Shown piece after piece: positions 17,580 to 25,794 of a stretch of 64,000 nt of DNA (position 1 is its first letter; each line of letters starts with the position of its first letter). Made by a program: the position numbers and the translations under genes. Below the pieces are notes generated by a model. It worked only from the letters and a program-made list of their open reading frames with translations, was not told where the DNA came from and did not search any database. The DNA comes from Arthrobacter sp. ZGTC412 (lineage in GTDB: Bacteria; Actinomycetota; Actinomycetes; Actinomycetales; Micrococcaceae), in NCBI RefSeq assembly GCF_002929215.1, contig NZ_PJII01000008.1, positions 1-64,000 of the forward strand. Direction: 5' to 3'.

Positions 17580-18884
17580 GTGACCCCGTCTTCCACGAAG
17601 AAGGACCCCGCCGCCCAGGACGAACTGTCCGCCGAGGAGAAGCAGGCGGCAACAAACGCCAAGCGGGCCGCCACGCGGGCAGCCAACAAGGCTTCTGCCG
17701 GTGAAGCTGGTGCGGACGGCAAGCCCACGCCCAAGAAGCGCGGACCAAAGCCCGGCGCCAAGGCTGCCGCTGAGGCGGCCGGGAAATCGGACGCCGACGA
17801 AGTAGAAGAAGTTGAGGAGGACCTCGACGACATCGTCCTCGAAGGGCCCGATGTTGTTGGAGAGGACGCCGAGGCTGGTCCTGTAAAGGGAGCTGCCGGT
17901 TCGGGCAAAGGCTTCGTCTACTCGGACGCCGACGACGACGACGCGCCGGTCCAGCAGGTCATGTCCGCCGGAGCTACGGCCGACCCCGTTAAGGACTACC
18001 TGAAGCAGATCGGTAAGGTCGCGCTGCTCAACGCCGAGCAGGAAGTGGACCTTGCGCTCCGGATCGAAGCCGGGTTGTTTGCCGAAGAGAAGATCAACGC
18101 CGACGACGGGTCCATGGATCCGAAGTACAAGCGCGAGCTTGAGTTCATCATCCATGACGGCAAGCGCGCCAAGAACCACCTGCTGGAGGCCAACCTCCGC
18201 CTGGTGGTCTCCCTGGCCAAGCGCTACACCGGCCGCGGCATGCTGTTCCTGGACCTGATTCAGGAAGGCAACCTCGGCCTCATCCGTGCTGTGGAGAAGT
18301 TCGACTACACCAAGGGCTTCAAGTTCTCCACGTACGCCACCTGGTGGATCCGCCAGGCAATCACCCGTGCCATGGCTGACCAGGCACGCACCATCCGCAT
18401 TCCGGTGCACATGGTTGAAGTCATCAACAAGCTGGCCCGCGTCCAGCGCCAGATGCTGCAGGACCTCGGCCGTGAACCTACGCCCGAAGAGCTGGCGCTC
18501 GAACTGGACATGACCCCCGAGAAGGTCGTGGAAGTCCAGAAGTACGGCCGCGAGCCCATCTCGCTCCACACGCCCCTGGGCGAGGACGGCGACTCCGAGT
18601 TCGGCGACCTCATCGAGGACTCCGAGGCTGTGGTCCCGGCCGACGCCGTGAGCTTTACGCTCCTCCAGGAGCAGCTCCACTCCGTGCTGGATACGCTCTC
18701 GGAGCGCGAGGCCGGAGTTGTGGCCATGCGGTTCGGCCTGACTGACGGACAGCCGAAGACTTTAGACGAAATCGGCAAGGTCTACGGAGTCACGCGCGAG
18801 CGTATCCGCCAGATCGAATCCAAGACCATGTCCAAGCTCCGCCACCCCTCGCGGTCACAGGTGCTGCGGGATTACCTGGACTAG
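17580..18884 (+). CDS. sigA: Primary RNA polymerase sigma factor SigA (RpoD)
   Basis: The protein has 434 residues from the GTG at 17580, which is preceded by AAAGG at a 6-nt spacing; a longer frame upstream lacks conserved sequence. A low-complexity Lys/Ala-rich then acidic N-terminus (about 1-130) is typical of actinobacterial SigA. It is followed by region 1.2 ([16 protein letters not shown]), region 2 with [19 protein letters not shown] and the -10-recognition segment [13 protein letters not shown], region 3, and region 4.2 [20 protein letters not shown], the -35-recognition helix. This is the housekeeping sigma factor that directs most transcription. A strong terminator follows. Confidence 0.97.
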   Translation: MTPSSTKKDPAAQDELSAEEKQAATNAKRAATRAANKASAGEAGADGKPTPKKRGPKPGAKAAAEAAGKSDADEVEEVEEDLDDIVLEGPDVVGEDAEAGPVKGAAGSGKGFVYSDADDDDAPVQQVMSAGATADPVKDYLKQIGKVALLNAEQEVDLALRIEAGLFAEEKINADDGSMDPKYKRELEFIIHDGKRAKNHLLEANLRLVVSLAKRYTGRGMLFLDLIQEGNLGLIRAVEKFDYTKGFKFSTYATWWIRQAITRAMADQARTIRIPVHMVEVINKLARVQRQMLQDLGREPTPEELALELDMTPEKVVEVQKYGREPISLHTPLGEDGDSEFGDLIEDSEAVVPADAVSFTLLQEQLHSVLDTLSEREAGVVAMRFGLTDGQPKTLDEIGKVYGVTRERIRQIESKTMSKLRHPSRSQVLRDYLD

Positions 18885-18898
18885 AAGCAGGACGCAAC

Positions 18899-18959
18899 AA
18901 AAGCGGCTTGCCGGCTGCCGTGCCCCGGACGGGCGCGGTAACCGGCGGGCCGCTTTTTT
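18899..18959 (+). terminator. Intrinsic terminator after sigA
   Basis: AAAAGCGGC (18899-18907) pairs with GCCGCTTTT (18949-18957), extended by TTGCCGG/CCGGCGG. The stem ends in TTTTTT 15-75 nt after the sigA stop. Confidence 0.88.
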
Positions 18960-19071
18960 GCTGGGTCCGCTATTGTCCGGTCTGCTTAATGAGCCATGCG
19001 CAAACGCAGCCGGAGCCCCGATCTTGTGTCACCGTTTGCAGTGGACTTCTTCGCGTACCCGCTCACATCGG

Positions 19072-19494
19072 TCAACGGCGCACCCGGTAGCGCAGGTGAA
19101 GCACCCGATTGCCCTGGATCACCACGTCAGGGTCCTCCAACAGGTGCTGTGCTTGAACCGACCCGAAGTAGCGCTTGCCGGACCCAAACACGACGGGTAC
19201 GACGTCCATGCGCACCTCGTCGACCAGGCCGGCGGCAAGCACCTGGCCACCGACGTCGCCAGCGGCGACCTCGACGATGCGGTCACCCGCGAGCTCCTGC
19301 GCCTTGGCCACGGCTGCCTCGACGCCGTCGACGAAGTGAAACGGCGCCTCGGGGTCCCAGCCCTCGGGCTTCGGCCGGTGCGTCACGACGACCACATGGT
19401 CGACCCCGCCCGGAGGCTTCCCGTCCCAGCCGTCCGTCATGTCGAAGACGTGGCCGTCCACCGACACCGAGCTGTACATGACCACCGTGGCCAC
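19072..19494 (-). pseudogene. Dihydrofolate reductase (RibD C-terminal domain) family, internally deleted
   Basis: The frame reads VVMYSSVSVDG and then jumps to HVFDMTDGWDG. Intact members, from memory, have about 50 residues in between (a SVDGFIADENDQPG stretch up to IVGRHVFDMTDGW). The rest, DHVVVVTHRP, FVDGVEAAVAKAQELAGDRIVEV, AAGDVGGQVLAAGLVDEV and the RYRVRR end, is well preserved. The loss is in frame, so a roughly 140-residue product is possible, but it removes much of the first half of the substrate/NADPH fold. The start used is a GTG at 19492-19494, 2 bp from the apparent edge of an ISL3 remnant. Most likely an inactive relic of a dihydrofolate-reductase-like oxidoreductase. The 110 bp between it and the sigA terminator hold nothing recognisable. 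Confidence 0.75.
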
Positions 19495-19495
19495 A

Positions 19496-19775
19496 GGACT
19501 CTTCTTTGCTTTGGGGTGCCCCATAATAGCAAGCACCTCTTCAAGCAGTGGCTGTGCGGATGGCCCGAGGGGTGGCGCGACGGGGTCGAGGTGGTTGCGT
19601 TCACCGGGTTCACCGTCGAGGCGACTTGGGCGGCAACTACCAGCGGATGATCGCCGCCTGCCGTCCCCCGGATCGAACGAAGGGGCGGGGACCTGAAGCA
19701 GAACCTGATCGGGTGGGTCGCTACCCGAGACCGGCGGCTTCAGGCCGCTGCTACAGCCCGGATTGTGAAGAGCCC
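19496..19775 (+). mobile_element. Degraded ISL3-family insertion sequence remnant
   Basis: Transposase fragments occur in successive frames. KQWLCGWPEGWRDGVEVVA then FTGF matches the ISL3 segment around MDGFTGFK, with the MDG (first catalytic Asp) missing. VEATW then NYQRMIAACRPPDRTKGR follows after a frameshift and a large deletion. DLKQNLIG is in another frame, and ETGGFRPLLQPGL and a stop at 19766-19768 form the typical ISL3 C-terminus. Immediately after it, GAAGAGCCC (19768-19776) is the complement of GGGCTCTTC, the usual ISL3 terminal repeat. A decayed left end (GGACTCTTC at 19496-19504) may survive. A full element would be about 1.3-1.5 kb; about 280 bp remain, so it cannot move. Confidence 0.75.
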
Positions 19776-19784
19776 TTAAAGAGA

Positions 19785-19814
19785 TTGGGACCCCGCCTTT
19801 CGGCAGGGTCCCAA
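19785..19814 (-). terminator. Intrinsic terminator after the DUF7455 gene
   Basis: TTGGGACCC (19785-19793) pairs with GGGTCCCAA (19806-19814), with an inner CGCC/GGC pairing and a TTTC loop. On the minus strand it is followed by TCTCTTT, 15 nt past the gene. Confidence 0.75.
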
Positions 19815-19828
19815 CAACTTCACTAAAG

Positions 19829-20050
19829 CTAGTCGATCTCTACGGCAGCCTTCTCGTGAAGCTTCCCCGTCTCATCGTGCCAGTCGGAGCTCAAAGGCTT
19901 GAGCGTTGCCTCAACCGCACGGGCGTGGTGGCCGCAGAAAAGCAGCTCACCGCCGGAGGACTCCAGTACAACCCGGACATATGCCTGGGCTCCGCAACGA
20001 TCGCACCGGTCCAGTGCGTTGAGTGTGCGGTCTGCCACTGCTGTTGTCAT
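19829..20050 (-). CDS. DUF7455 small zinc-ribbon-like protein
   Basis: The 73-residue protein begins TLNALDRCDRCGAQAYVRVVL and continues LLFCGHHARAVEATL. The CxxC and CxxH pairs suggest one zinc site. This short family is widespread in actinobacteria next to sigA or topoisomerase genes and has no known function. The ATG at 20048-20050 follows a GGAGG-like sequence. The 256-bp gap to parE carries both promoters; at 20161-20194 it contains a hairpin, CCCCGCG/CGCGGGG with flanking CGCCA/TGGCG. Confidence 0.85.
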   Translation of the reverse strand: MTTAVADRTLNALDRCDRCGAQAYVRVVLESSGGELLFCGHHARAVEATLKPLSSDWHDETGKLHEKAAVEID

Positions 20051-20306
20051 GTCGGCCTCCTTAGTAGATCAGTACGTCTATATAACCAGCATTCGTAACA
20101 AAACCATCGCAAGGATGGGGCAAGTTCGCTGTGCGCGTAGCCGCAAGAATGAATCAAGATCGCCACACGCCCCCGCGGAAAGCGCGGGGTGGCGCGGTGC
20201 ACACGCCTGCCCATGGTGTGGCAGTCGGAGCTGCCATGCCGGGCCGACTACCCTAGAAGGAGCGACCCCAGCCCGCTTTTTTCGTCCCTGAAGGAGTTCA
20301 TCACCA

Positions 20307-22415
20307 GTGGCACCAAGCTCTGATTACACTGCCCGGCACCTGTCTGTGCTGGAGGGCCTCGAAGCCGTCCGCAAGCGCCCCGGCATGTACATCGGTTCCA
20401 CTGACTCCCGCGGCCTGATGCACTGCCTGTGGGAAATCATCGACAACTCGGTGGACGAGGCACTGGCCGGATTTGGCCACGACATCAAGATCATCCTCCA
20501 CGCCGACAACTCTGTGGAGATCCACGACGACGGCCGCGGCATCCCGATCGACAAGGAACCGAAGACGGGCCTTACCGGCGTCGAGGTGGTCTTCACCAAG
20601 CTCCATGCCGGGGGCAAGTTCGGCGGCGGCTCCTACACCGCATCAGGCGGCCTGCACGGCGTGGGCGCTTCTGTGGTCAACGCGCTGTCCGCCCGGCTCG
20701 ACGTCGAGGTGGACCGTGGCGGCAAGACGTACAAGATGTCCTTCCGCCGCGGCGAGCCCGGCCGCTTCAAGGACACGGGGTCGAAGACTGACCCGGCCGC
20801 GCCCTTCACCCCGTTTGTGGACGACTCGGTGCTGGACGTGGTGGGCAAAGCCAAGCGGGGCGTCACGGGAACCAGGATCCGCTACTGGGCAGACCGGCAG
20901 ATCTTTACCCCGGATGCCAAGTTCTCCTACGAGGAACTCGCCGCCCGGGCACGCCAAACGTCCTTCCTGGTGCCCGGCCTCAAGCTGACCGTCTGCGATG
21001 AGCGCAAGGTCCCGGGAACGCCGGGCGAGGCCGGCCCCCACGAGGAGGTCTTCCACCACGACGGCGGCATCTCCGAGTTTGTGGAGTTTCTTGCGGCCGA
21101 TCCCGCTGTCACCGATGTGTGGCGGCTGCACGGCTCTGGAAAGTTCAAGGAGACGGTTCCCGTGCTGGACGAACGGGGGCACAGCCAGCTCGCCGAGGTG
21201 GAGCGCGACTGCGAAGTTGATGTGGCGCTGCGCTGGGGGATCGGCTACGACAGCACGGTCCGCAGCTTCGTCAATATCATCTCCACGCCCAAGGGCGGAA
21301 CCCACCAGTCGGGTTTTGAGCAGGCGCTAGTGAAGACTTTCCGCAAAGCGGTAGAGAGCAATGCCCGCAAGCTCAAGGCCGGCAACGACAAAATCGAAAA
21401 GGACGATATCTTCGCGGGCCTCACCGCTGTCCTGACCGTACGCCTGGCCGAGCCGCAGTTTGAAGGCCAGACCAAGGAAATCCTCGGCACCTCCGCCGTG
21501 CGCGCCATTGTGTCCAGGGTGGTGGAACGGGAGGTAAACGCGAAACTCACCTCCGCCAACCGGAACGACAAGGCACACTCCGCGCTGCTCCTGGAAAAAA
21601 TCGTCAGCGAGATGAAATCCCGTATCTCGGCCCGGGTGCACAAGGAGACCCAACGGCGCAAGAACGCCCTGGAAACCTCTTCGATGCCCACTAAGCTCGC
21701 TGACTGCCGCACGGACGACGTCGCACGTTCCGAACTCTTCATCGTGGAAGGCGACTCGGCGCTGGGAACCGCCAAGCTGGCGCGGTCCTCGGACTTTCAG
21801 GCCCTGCTGCCCATCCGCGGCAAGATCCTCAACGTCCAGAAGGCATCGGTGGGGGACATGCTCTCGAACGCGGAATGCGCGGCCCTCATCCAGGTGGTGG
21901 GCGCCGGGTCAGGCCGCAGTTTCGACATCGCCGCAGCCCGCTACGGCAAGGTCATCCTGATGACGGACGCCGACGTGGACGGGGCACATATCCGCACGCT
22001 GCTCCTCACCCTCTTCTTCCGCTACATGCGCCCCATGATCGAGGAGGGCCGGGTGTTTGCCGCCGTCCCGCCGCTGCACCGGGTGGAAGTGATCAACGCC
22101 GGCCAGAAGGCCAACGAAATGATCTACACCTACTCCGAGGCGGAGCTTCACGTGCTGCTGGCCCGGCTGGCGAAGGAAGGCAAGCGGTATAAAGAACCCA
22201 TCCAGCGCTACAAGGGGCTTGGTGAGATGGACGCCGAACAGCTGGCCGAAACCACCATGGATCCGCGGCACCGCACCCTGCGGAAGGTGGGGATCGAGAA
22301 CGCCAAGCAGGCGGAGGAGATCTTTGATCTGCTGATGGGCTCGGATGTTTCGCCGCGCAAGGATTTCATCATCGCCGGCGCCTCAAGCCTGGACCGGGAA
22401 CGCATCGACGCCTGA
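20307..22415 (+). CDS. parE: DNA topoisomerase IV-type subunit B (type IIA, ATPase subunit)
   Basis: The 702-residue protein has the GHKL ATPase domain with RKRPGMYIGSTD and EIIDNSVDEALAG (about 24-54), DDGRGIPID and GLHGVGASVVNALS. The transducer domain follows, then the TOPRIM domain with EGDSALGTAK (about 485) and DADVDGAHIRTLLL (about 553), and the conserved QRYKGLGEMD near the C-terminus. As the B subunit it hydrolyses ATP to drive strand passage by the ParC partner encoded at 30883-33393. The organism would be expected to carry gyrA/gyrB elsewhere, so this is called ParE; sequence alone does not exclude GyrB. The GTG start has AAGGAG about 12 nt upstream. Confidence 0.92.
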   Translation: MAPSSDYTARHLSVLEGLEAVRKRPGMYIGSTDSRGLMHCLWEIIDNSVDEALAGFGHDIKIILHADNSVEIHDDGRGIPIDKEPKTGLTGVEVVFTKLHAGGKFGGGSYTASGGLHGVGASVVNALSARLDVEVDRGGKTYKMSFRRGEPGRFKDTGSKTDPAAPFTPFVDDSVLDVVGKAKRGVTGTRIRYWADRQIFTPDAKFSYEELAARARQTSFLVPGLKLTVCDERKVPGTPGEAGPHEEVFHHDGGISEFVEFLAADPAVTDVWRLHGSGKFKETVPVLDERGHSQLAEVERDCEVDVALRWGIGYDSTVRSFVNIISTPKGGTHQSGFEQALVKTFRKAVESNARKLKAGNDKIEKDDIFAGLTAVLTVRLAEPQFEGQTKEILGTSAVRAIVSRVVEREVNAKLTSANRNDKAHSALLLEKIVSEMKSRISARVHKETQRRKNALETSSMPTKLADCRTDDVARSELFIVEGDSALGTAKLARSSDFQALLPIRGKILNVQKASVGDMLSNAECAALIQVVGAGSGRSFDIAAARYGKVILMTDADVDGAHIRTLLLTLFFRYMRPMIEEGRVFAAVPPLHRVEVINAGQKANEMIYTYSEAELHVLLARLAKEGKRYKEPIQRYKGLGEMDAEQLAETTMDPRHRTLRKVGIENAKQAEEIFDLLMGSDVSPRKDFIIAGASSLDRERIDA

Positions 22416-22504
22416 CGGCGGAACTACGCTGGCTGCAGCCCAAAGGGAAGCGGCCGACGGAAAGCCGGGCGGAAAGAGGAGAGCCTGGCGGACGACGCCG
22501 GGTG

Positions 22505-23497
22505 TCAGCCCAGCAGGCCCGGCACCACCAGCAGGGCTGTGGGCAGCGCCAGCAGGAGGACGCAGCCGGCCAGCACCAGGCTGCGGACCGGGGAGGGCAG
22601 CTGCGGCTGGGGGGAGAGCAGCCGGCTGACGCGCGAGGCCGTGGTGCGGGCGGAGTCCGAGCCGGATGTTCCTGCCGCGGAATCAATGCCGGCAAGTGCC
22701 AGGCTTGGGCCGCCGGACTGAAGCTCGGCGTCACGGGCAGCACCGGGCGATCCGCTGGCCACAATCGCGATGGCCTTGATAAGCGTGGCCTTGCTTTCGG
22801 TCCTGAGGGCGACGTCGTCCGCGAGCATCTCAATCAGGGAGTTGACGGACTCCTGGGCGAGGCGGGTGGTGGGGAGCCAGGGGAGTGCCTGGCGCCAGGC
22901 AGCGAAGGCCCACAGCAGCAGGTGATGCCGCTGGCTCAGGTGTGCATTCTCATGGATCAGGACAGCCCGCAGTTCGGCCGGCTCAAGCGCTGCCATCAGA
23001 CCGTCGGACAGCACCGTCACTGACCGCGCGCCGCCGGGAAGGCAGTAAGCCACGGGCGAATCGTGGTTGATGACCAGTGTCCCGGTACCTTCGGCGGATG
23101 GTGAAGCCAGGAGCGCGAGAAGCTCGCGGTGGCGCTGCCGCTGGCGTTCGATCTTGTAGTACGTCAGCAAAAGAGTGAAGACCAGGTGGGCCGTCAGCAG
23201 GGCCGCTGCGGACAGCGCGAAGATGTGCCAGAAGCCCAGCGCAGTAGTGGGCGCGTTATAAAGCACCATTCCCGCAAGGGACCGGAGGCCTGCAAGGAGG
23301 TTGTCGCCGATGGGTTCCAGGCCGTACACCAGCATGGCGCCGATCATGGACAGCCCGCCGGCCAGTGCGATGGCCTGCCAAAGCACCATGGCTGTGAAAG
23401 GGGAGCGCGCGGGCCACTGCGCCCTCGACAGGAGGATAGGTACCGGCCACGCCAGGACTATCGCAAGGACCGCCAGCAGGTACGAGGCCCAGAACAT
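22505..23497 (-). CDS. M56 family (BlaR1-like) membrane metalloprotease without sensor domain
   Basis: The 330-residue protein has four hydrophobic helices before and after a cytoplasmic zinc-protease domain. The HExxH motif reads HENAH (H182, E183, H186) in AVLIHENAHLSQRHH, and a likely third ligand lies in SLIEMLADDVAL. Unlike BlaR1 or MecR1 it ends in a short hydrophobic C-terminus and lacks a penicillin-binding domain, like M. tuberculosis Rv1845c. It probably cleaves or inactivates the BlaI repressor encoded 6 bp upstream in response to an unidentified membrane signal. The stop lies 89 bp from the convergent parE stop. Confidence 0.88.
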   Translation of the reverse strand: MFWASYLLAVLAIVLAWPVPILLSRAQWPARSPFTAMVLWQAIALAGGLSMIGAMLVYGLEPIGDNLLAGLRSLAGMVLYNAPTTALGFWHIFALSAAALLTAHLVFTLLLTYYKIERQRQRHRELLALLASPSAEGTGTLVINHDSPVAYCLPGGARSVTVLSDGLMAALEPAELRAVLIHENAHLSQRHHLLLWAFAAWRQALPWLPTTRLAQESVNSLIEMLADDVALRTESKATLIKAIAIVASGSPGAARDAELQSGGPSLALAGIDSAAGTSGSDSARTTASRVSRLLSPQPQLPSPVRSLVLAGCVLLLALPTALLVVPGLLG

Positions 23498-23503
23498 GGT
23501 CCG

Positions 23504-23890
23504 TTAGAGGTGGCCAAGCAGTTTGCGAAGAGTCTCGGCTTCACCTTCGGAAACGGATCCGATGAAACGTGCCAGTACGGCCTCGCGGTCCGGAGCCGAG
23601 CCGAGTACCTCGTGCATCAGCTCGGCGGTGTGGTCCTCGCGGCTGGACACTGCCTGGTAGCGGTGCGGACGGGTGCCGCGTTCGCGTTCCACCAGGCCCT
23701 TCTTCTCCAGCCGGGACAGCACGGTGAGCACCGTGGTGACGGCGAGCTCCTTGCCCTCGTGCCCGGCCGCCCCATCCCGCCCGACCGACGTTTGAGCGAG
23801 CCGGTCCCGCAAGGTGTTTGCGGTGGCTGCTTCATGGCCCGCCCAGAGCAGATCCATCACTGCCCGTTCCAGTTCACCAAGACTAGCCAT
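23504..23890 (-). CDS. BlaI/MecI/CopY family transcriptional repressor
   Basis: The 128-residue winged-helix protein begins LGELERAVMDLLWAGHEA, with the recognition region VTTVLTVLSRLEKKGLVERERG and a C-terminal dimerisation half that ends LRKLLGHL. BlaI proteins bind dyads and are inactivated by proteolysis. Here the co-transcribed M56 gene starts 6 bp downstream, and cydABDC diverges upstream. The 258-bp shared region holds three TTCTAC-N5-GTAGAA dyads, consistent with autorepression and control of cytochrome bd. M. tuberculosis BlaI (Rv1846c) is known to affect respiratory (ATP synthase) genes, so a respiratory role is plausible. Confidence 0.9.
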   Translation of the reverse strand: MASLGELERAVMDLLWAGHEAATANTLRDRLAQTSVGRDGAAGHEGKELAVTTVLTVLSRLEKKGLVERERGTRPHRYQAVSSREDHTAELMHEVLGSAPDREAVLARFIGSVSEGEAETLRKLLGHL

Positions 23891-23988
23891 TGCACTTTTC
23901 CTTTGTTTCCCCGCACCGCAGCCGCAAAGGCGGCGGTGACTCCTTCGTGTGTCCTGCAGGAACCAATTTACCTCGATTCCGCGTCACT

Positions 23989-24005
23989 TTCTACATAGGG
24001 TAGAA
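23989..24005. promoter_or_regulatory. Candidate BlaI operator 1
   Basis: TTCTAC-ATAGG-GTAGAA is a perfect 6-bp dyad with a 5-nt spacer, 99 bp upstream of the blaI start. It is on the blaI side of the divergent region and is probably the autoregulatory site. Confidence 0.65.
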
Positions 24006-24076
24006 CAGGGGCCGCCGCGTCCCGGAAAACATCCTCTGCAGGTGAAGCGACAGGTTTTACACTGCCCACAGCGTTG

Positions 24077-24093
24077 TTCTACACTTTGTAGAA
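24077..24093. promoter_or_regulatory. Candidate BlaI operator 2 at the cydA promoter
   Basis: TTCTAC-ACTTT-GTAGAA is a perfect dyad. A possible cydA promoter, TTGTTC (24074-24079), 16-nt spacer, TAGAGT (24096-24101), would place this site over the -35 element and spacer. Confidence 0.65.
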
Positions 24094-24100
24094 GTTAGAG

Positions 24101-24119
24101 TTTCTACAGAACGTAGAAA
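24101..24119. promoter_or_regulatory. Candidate BlaI operator 3 near the cydA transcription start
   Basis: TTTCTAC-AGAAC-GTAGAAA is a perfect 7-bp dyad whose centre is 25 bp from that of operator 2. It ends 30 bp before the cydA start codon and would cover the expected transcription start. Confidence 0.65.
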
Positions 24120-24148
24120 ACCTGCATCGGCTGACAGTAGGGACCGCC

Positions 24149-25762
24149 TTGGACGCTTTGGACGCTCTGGAAATCGCACGCTGGCAATTTGGCATCACCA
24201 CCGTCTACCACTTCATGATGGTCCCGCTGACCATTGGCCTGGGGCTGGTAGTGGCAGTAATCCAGACTGTCTGGCACCGCACCGGAAAACCTGAATACCT
24301 CCGGATGACCAAGTTCTGGGGGAAGCTCTTCCTGATCAACTTCATCATGGGCGTGGCCACCGGCATCGTGCAGGAGTTCCAGTTCGGTATGGCCTGGAGC
24401 GAATACAGCCGCTTCGTTGGGGATGTCTTCGGGGCCCCGCTCGCACTCGAGGCGCTCCTGGCCTTCTTTGTGGAGTCCACCTTCCTGGGCCTGTGGATCT
24501 TCGGCTGGAAGCAGCTGAAGCCGGGCATCCACCTCGCGTGCCTCTGGATCGCCGTCATAGGCTCGGTGTTCTCCGCGTACTTCATCATCGTGGCCAACAG
24601 CTGGATGCAGCACCCGGTAGGCGTGGAGATGATCGACGGCCGGCCCGTGATGACGGACGCCTGGGCAGTCTTCACCAACAACACCGCACTCGTCGCAGTC
24701 CCGCACACACTGTTCGGCGCCCTCGCCGTTGCAGGCGGTTTCCTGCTCGGCATCGCCTGGTACCACCTGTGGCGCCGGCGGCGCGACGGTGTCGACACCG
24801 TGGGTGTCGACGGCAAGGTCATCCCCGGCGATGCAGCGGACATCCCCGGCCGTGACAGGGACGACCACAAAGTCTGGATCCGGTCCCTGCGCATCGGCGC
24901 CGTGGTGGCCATGATCTCCTTCGCCGGAACCGCCCTTACCGGTGACCTCCAGGGCAAGCTGATGTTCGAGCAGCAGCCCATGAAGATGGCGGCGGCAGAA
25001 GCTGCCTGCCACGACGGCACCGGCTTTTCCGTCCTGAGCATCGGCAACCTGGGCTCGCAGAACTGCGACGACATCGTGGCCCTGATCGAGGTCCCCGGAA
25101 TTCTGTCCTACCTGGCCAAGGGCGACTTCACCACTGAAGTCCAGGGAGTCAACAGCCTCCTGCCCCAGTACAAGGAGGCCTACGGCACCCACCTGCCGGA
25201 CAACCCCATTTACGGCGAACGCGCCGGCCAGGAAATCGACTACCTCCCCGTTATGGAGGTCACCTACTGGGGCTTCCGCATGATGATCGGCTTCGGCGGG
25301 ATCGCCGCTCTGGCGGCCCTGGTGGCACTCTGGCTTACCCGGAACGGAACGGTGCCCGAATCCCGGTGGCTGATGCGGCTCGCCGTCTTCGGAATCCTGG
25401 CCCCGTTCGGAGCAAACGCCGCGGGCTGGATTTTCACCGAGATGGGCCGCCAGCCCTTTGTGGTGGCGCCCAACCCTGATCCCAACGGCATCGACCAGGT
25501 CTTTATGTTCACCGCGGCCGCGGTGTCGCCGGGCGTCACGGCGGGGGAGCTCCTGGCATCACTTGTCACCCTGGCATCCATCTACGGGGTGCTGCTCGTG
25601 GTGGAAGTGAAACTGCTGGTCAAGTACATCCGGGGCGGCGTCGTGTCCGCCATGCCGGAACTGGTTCACGCACCCATTGATGAAAACGAGGACGCCACCC
25701 CCGGCCCGGGCGGCCCTGGCGGCGGAAAACCTGCCGACGACGTCCTGGCCTTCGCCTACTAG
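24149..25762 (+). CDS. cydA: Cytochrome bd ubiquinol oxidase subunit I
   Basis: The 537-residue polytopic subunit binds quinol and the three haems of the high-affinity terminal oxidase. H21 in RWQFGITTVYHF is the expected haem b595 ligand, VPHTLFG supplies the b558 histidine, and the methionine lies in YWGFRMMIGFGG. The GRQP motif is present in EMGRQPFVV. The short Q-loop form is typical of Gram-positive enzymes. The start is taken as TTG 24149 because AGGGA lies 5 nt before it; a TTG at 24158 is also in frame. It is the first gene of cydA-cydB-cydDC, probably controlled by the dyads upstream. Confidence 0.96.
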   Translation: MDALDALEIARWQFGITTVYHFMMVPLTIGLGLVVAVIQTVWHRTGKPEYLRMTKFWGKLFLINFIMGVATGIVQEFQFGMAWSEYSRFVGDVFGAPLALEALLAFFVESTFLGLWIFGWKQLKPGIHLACLWIAVIGSVFSAYFIIVANSWMQHPVGVEMIDGRPVMTDAWAVFTNNTALVAVPHTLFGALAVAGGFLLGIAWYHLWRRRRDGVDTVGVDGKVIPGDAADIPGRDRDDHKVWIRSLRIGAVVAMISFAGTALTGDLQGKLMFEQQPMKMAAAEAACHDGTGFSVLSIGNLGSQNCDDIVALIEVPGILSYLAKGDFTTEVQGVNSLLPQYKEAYGTHLPDNPIYGERAGQEIDYLPVMEVTYWGFRMMIGFGGIAALAALVALWLTRNGTVPESRWLMRLAVFGILAPFGANAAGWIFTEMGRQPFVVAPNPDPNGIDQVFMFTAAAVSPGVTAGELLASLVTLASIYGVLLVVEVKLLVKYIRGGVVSAMPELVHAPIDENEDATPGPGGPGGGKPADDVLAFAY

Positions 25763-25794
25763 TCCGCGCGCAAAAAGAGCAGAGGAAACGAAGA

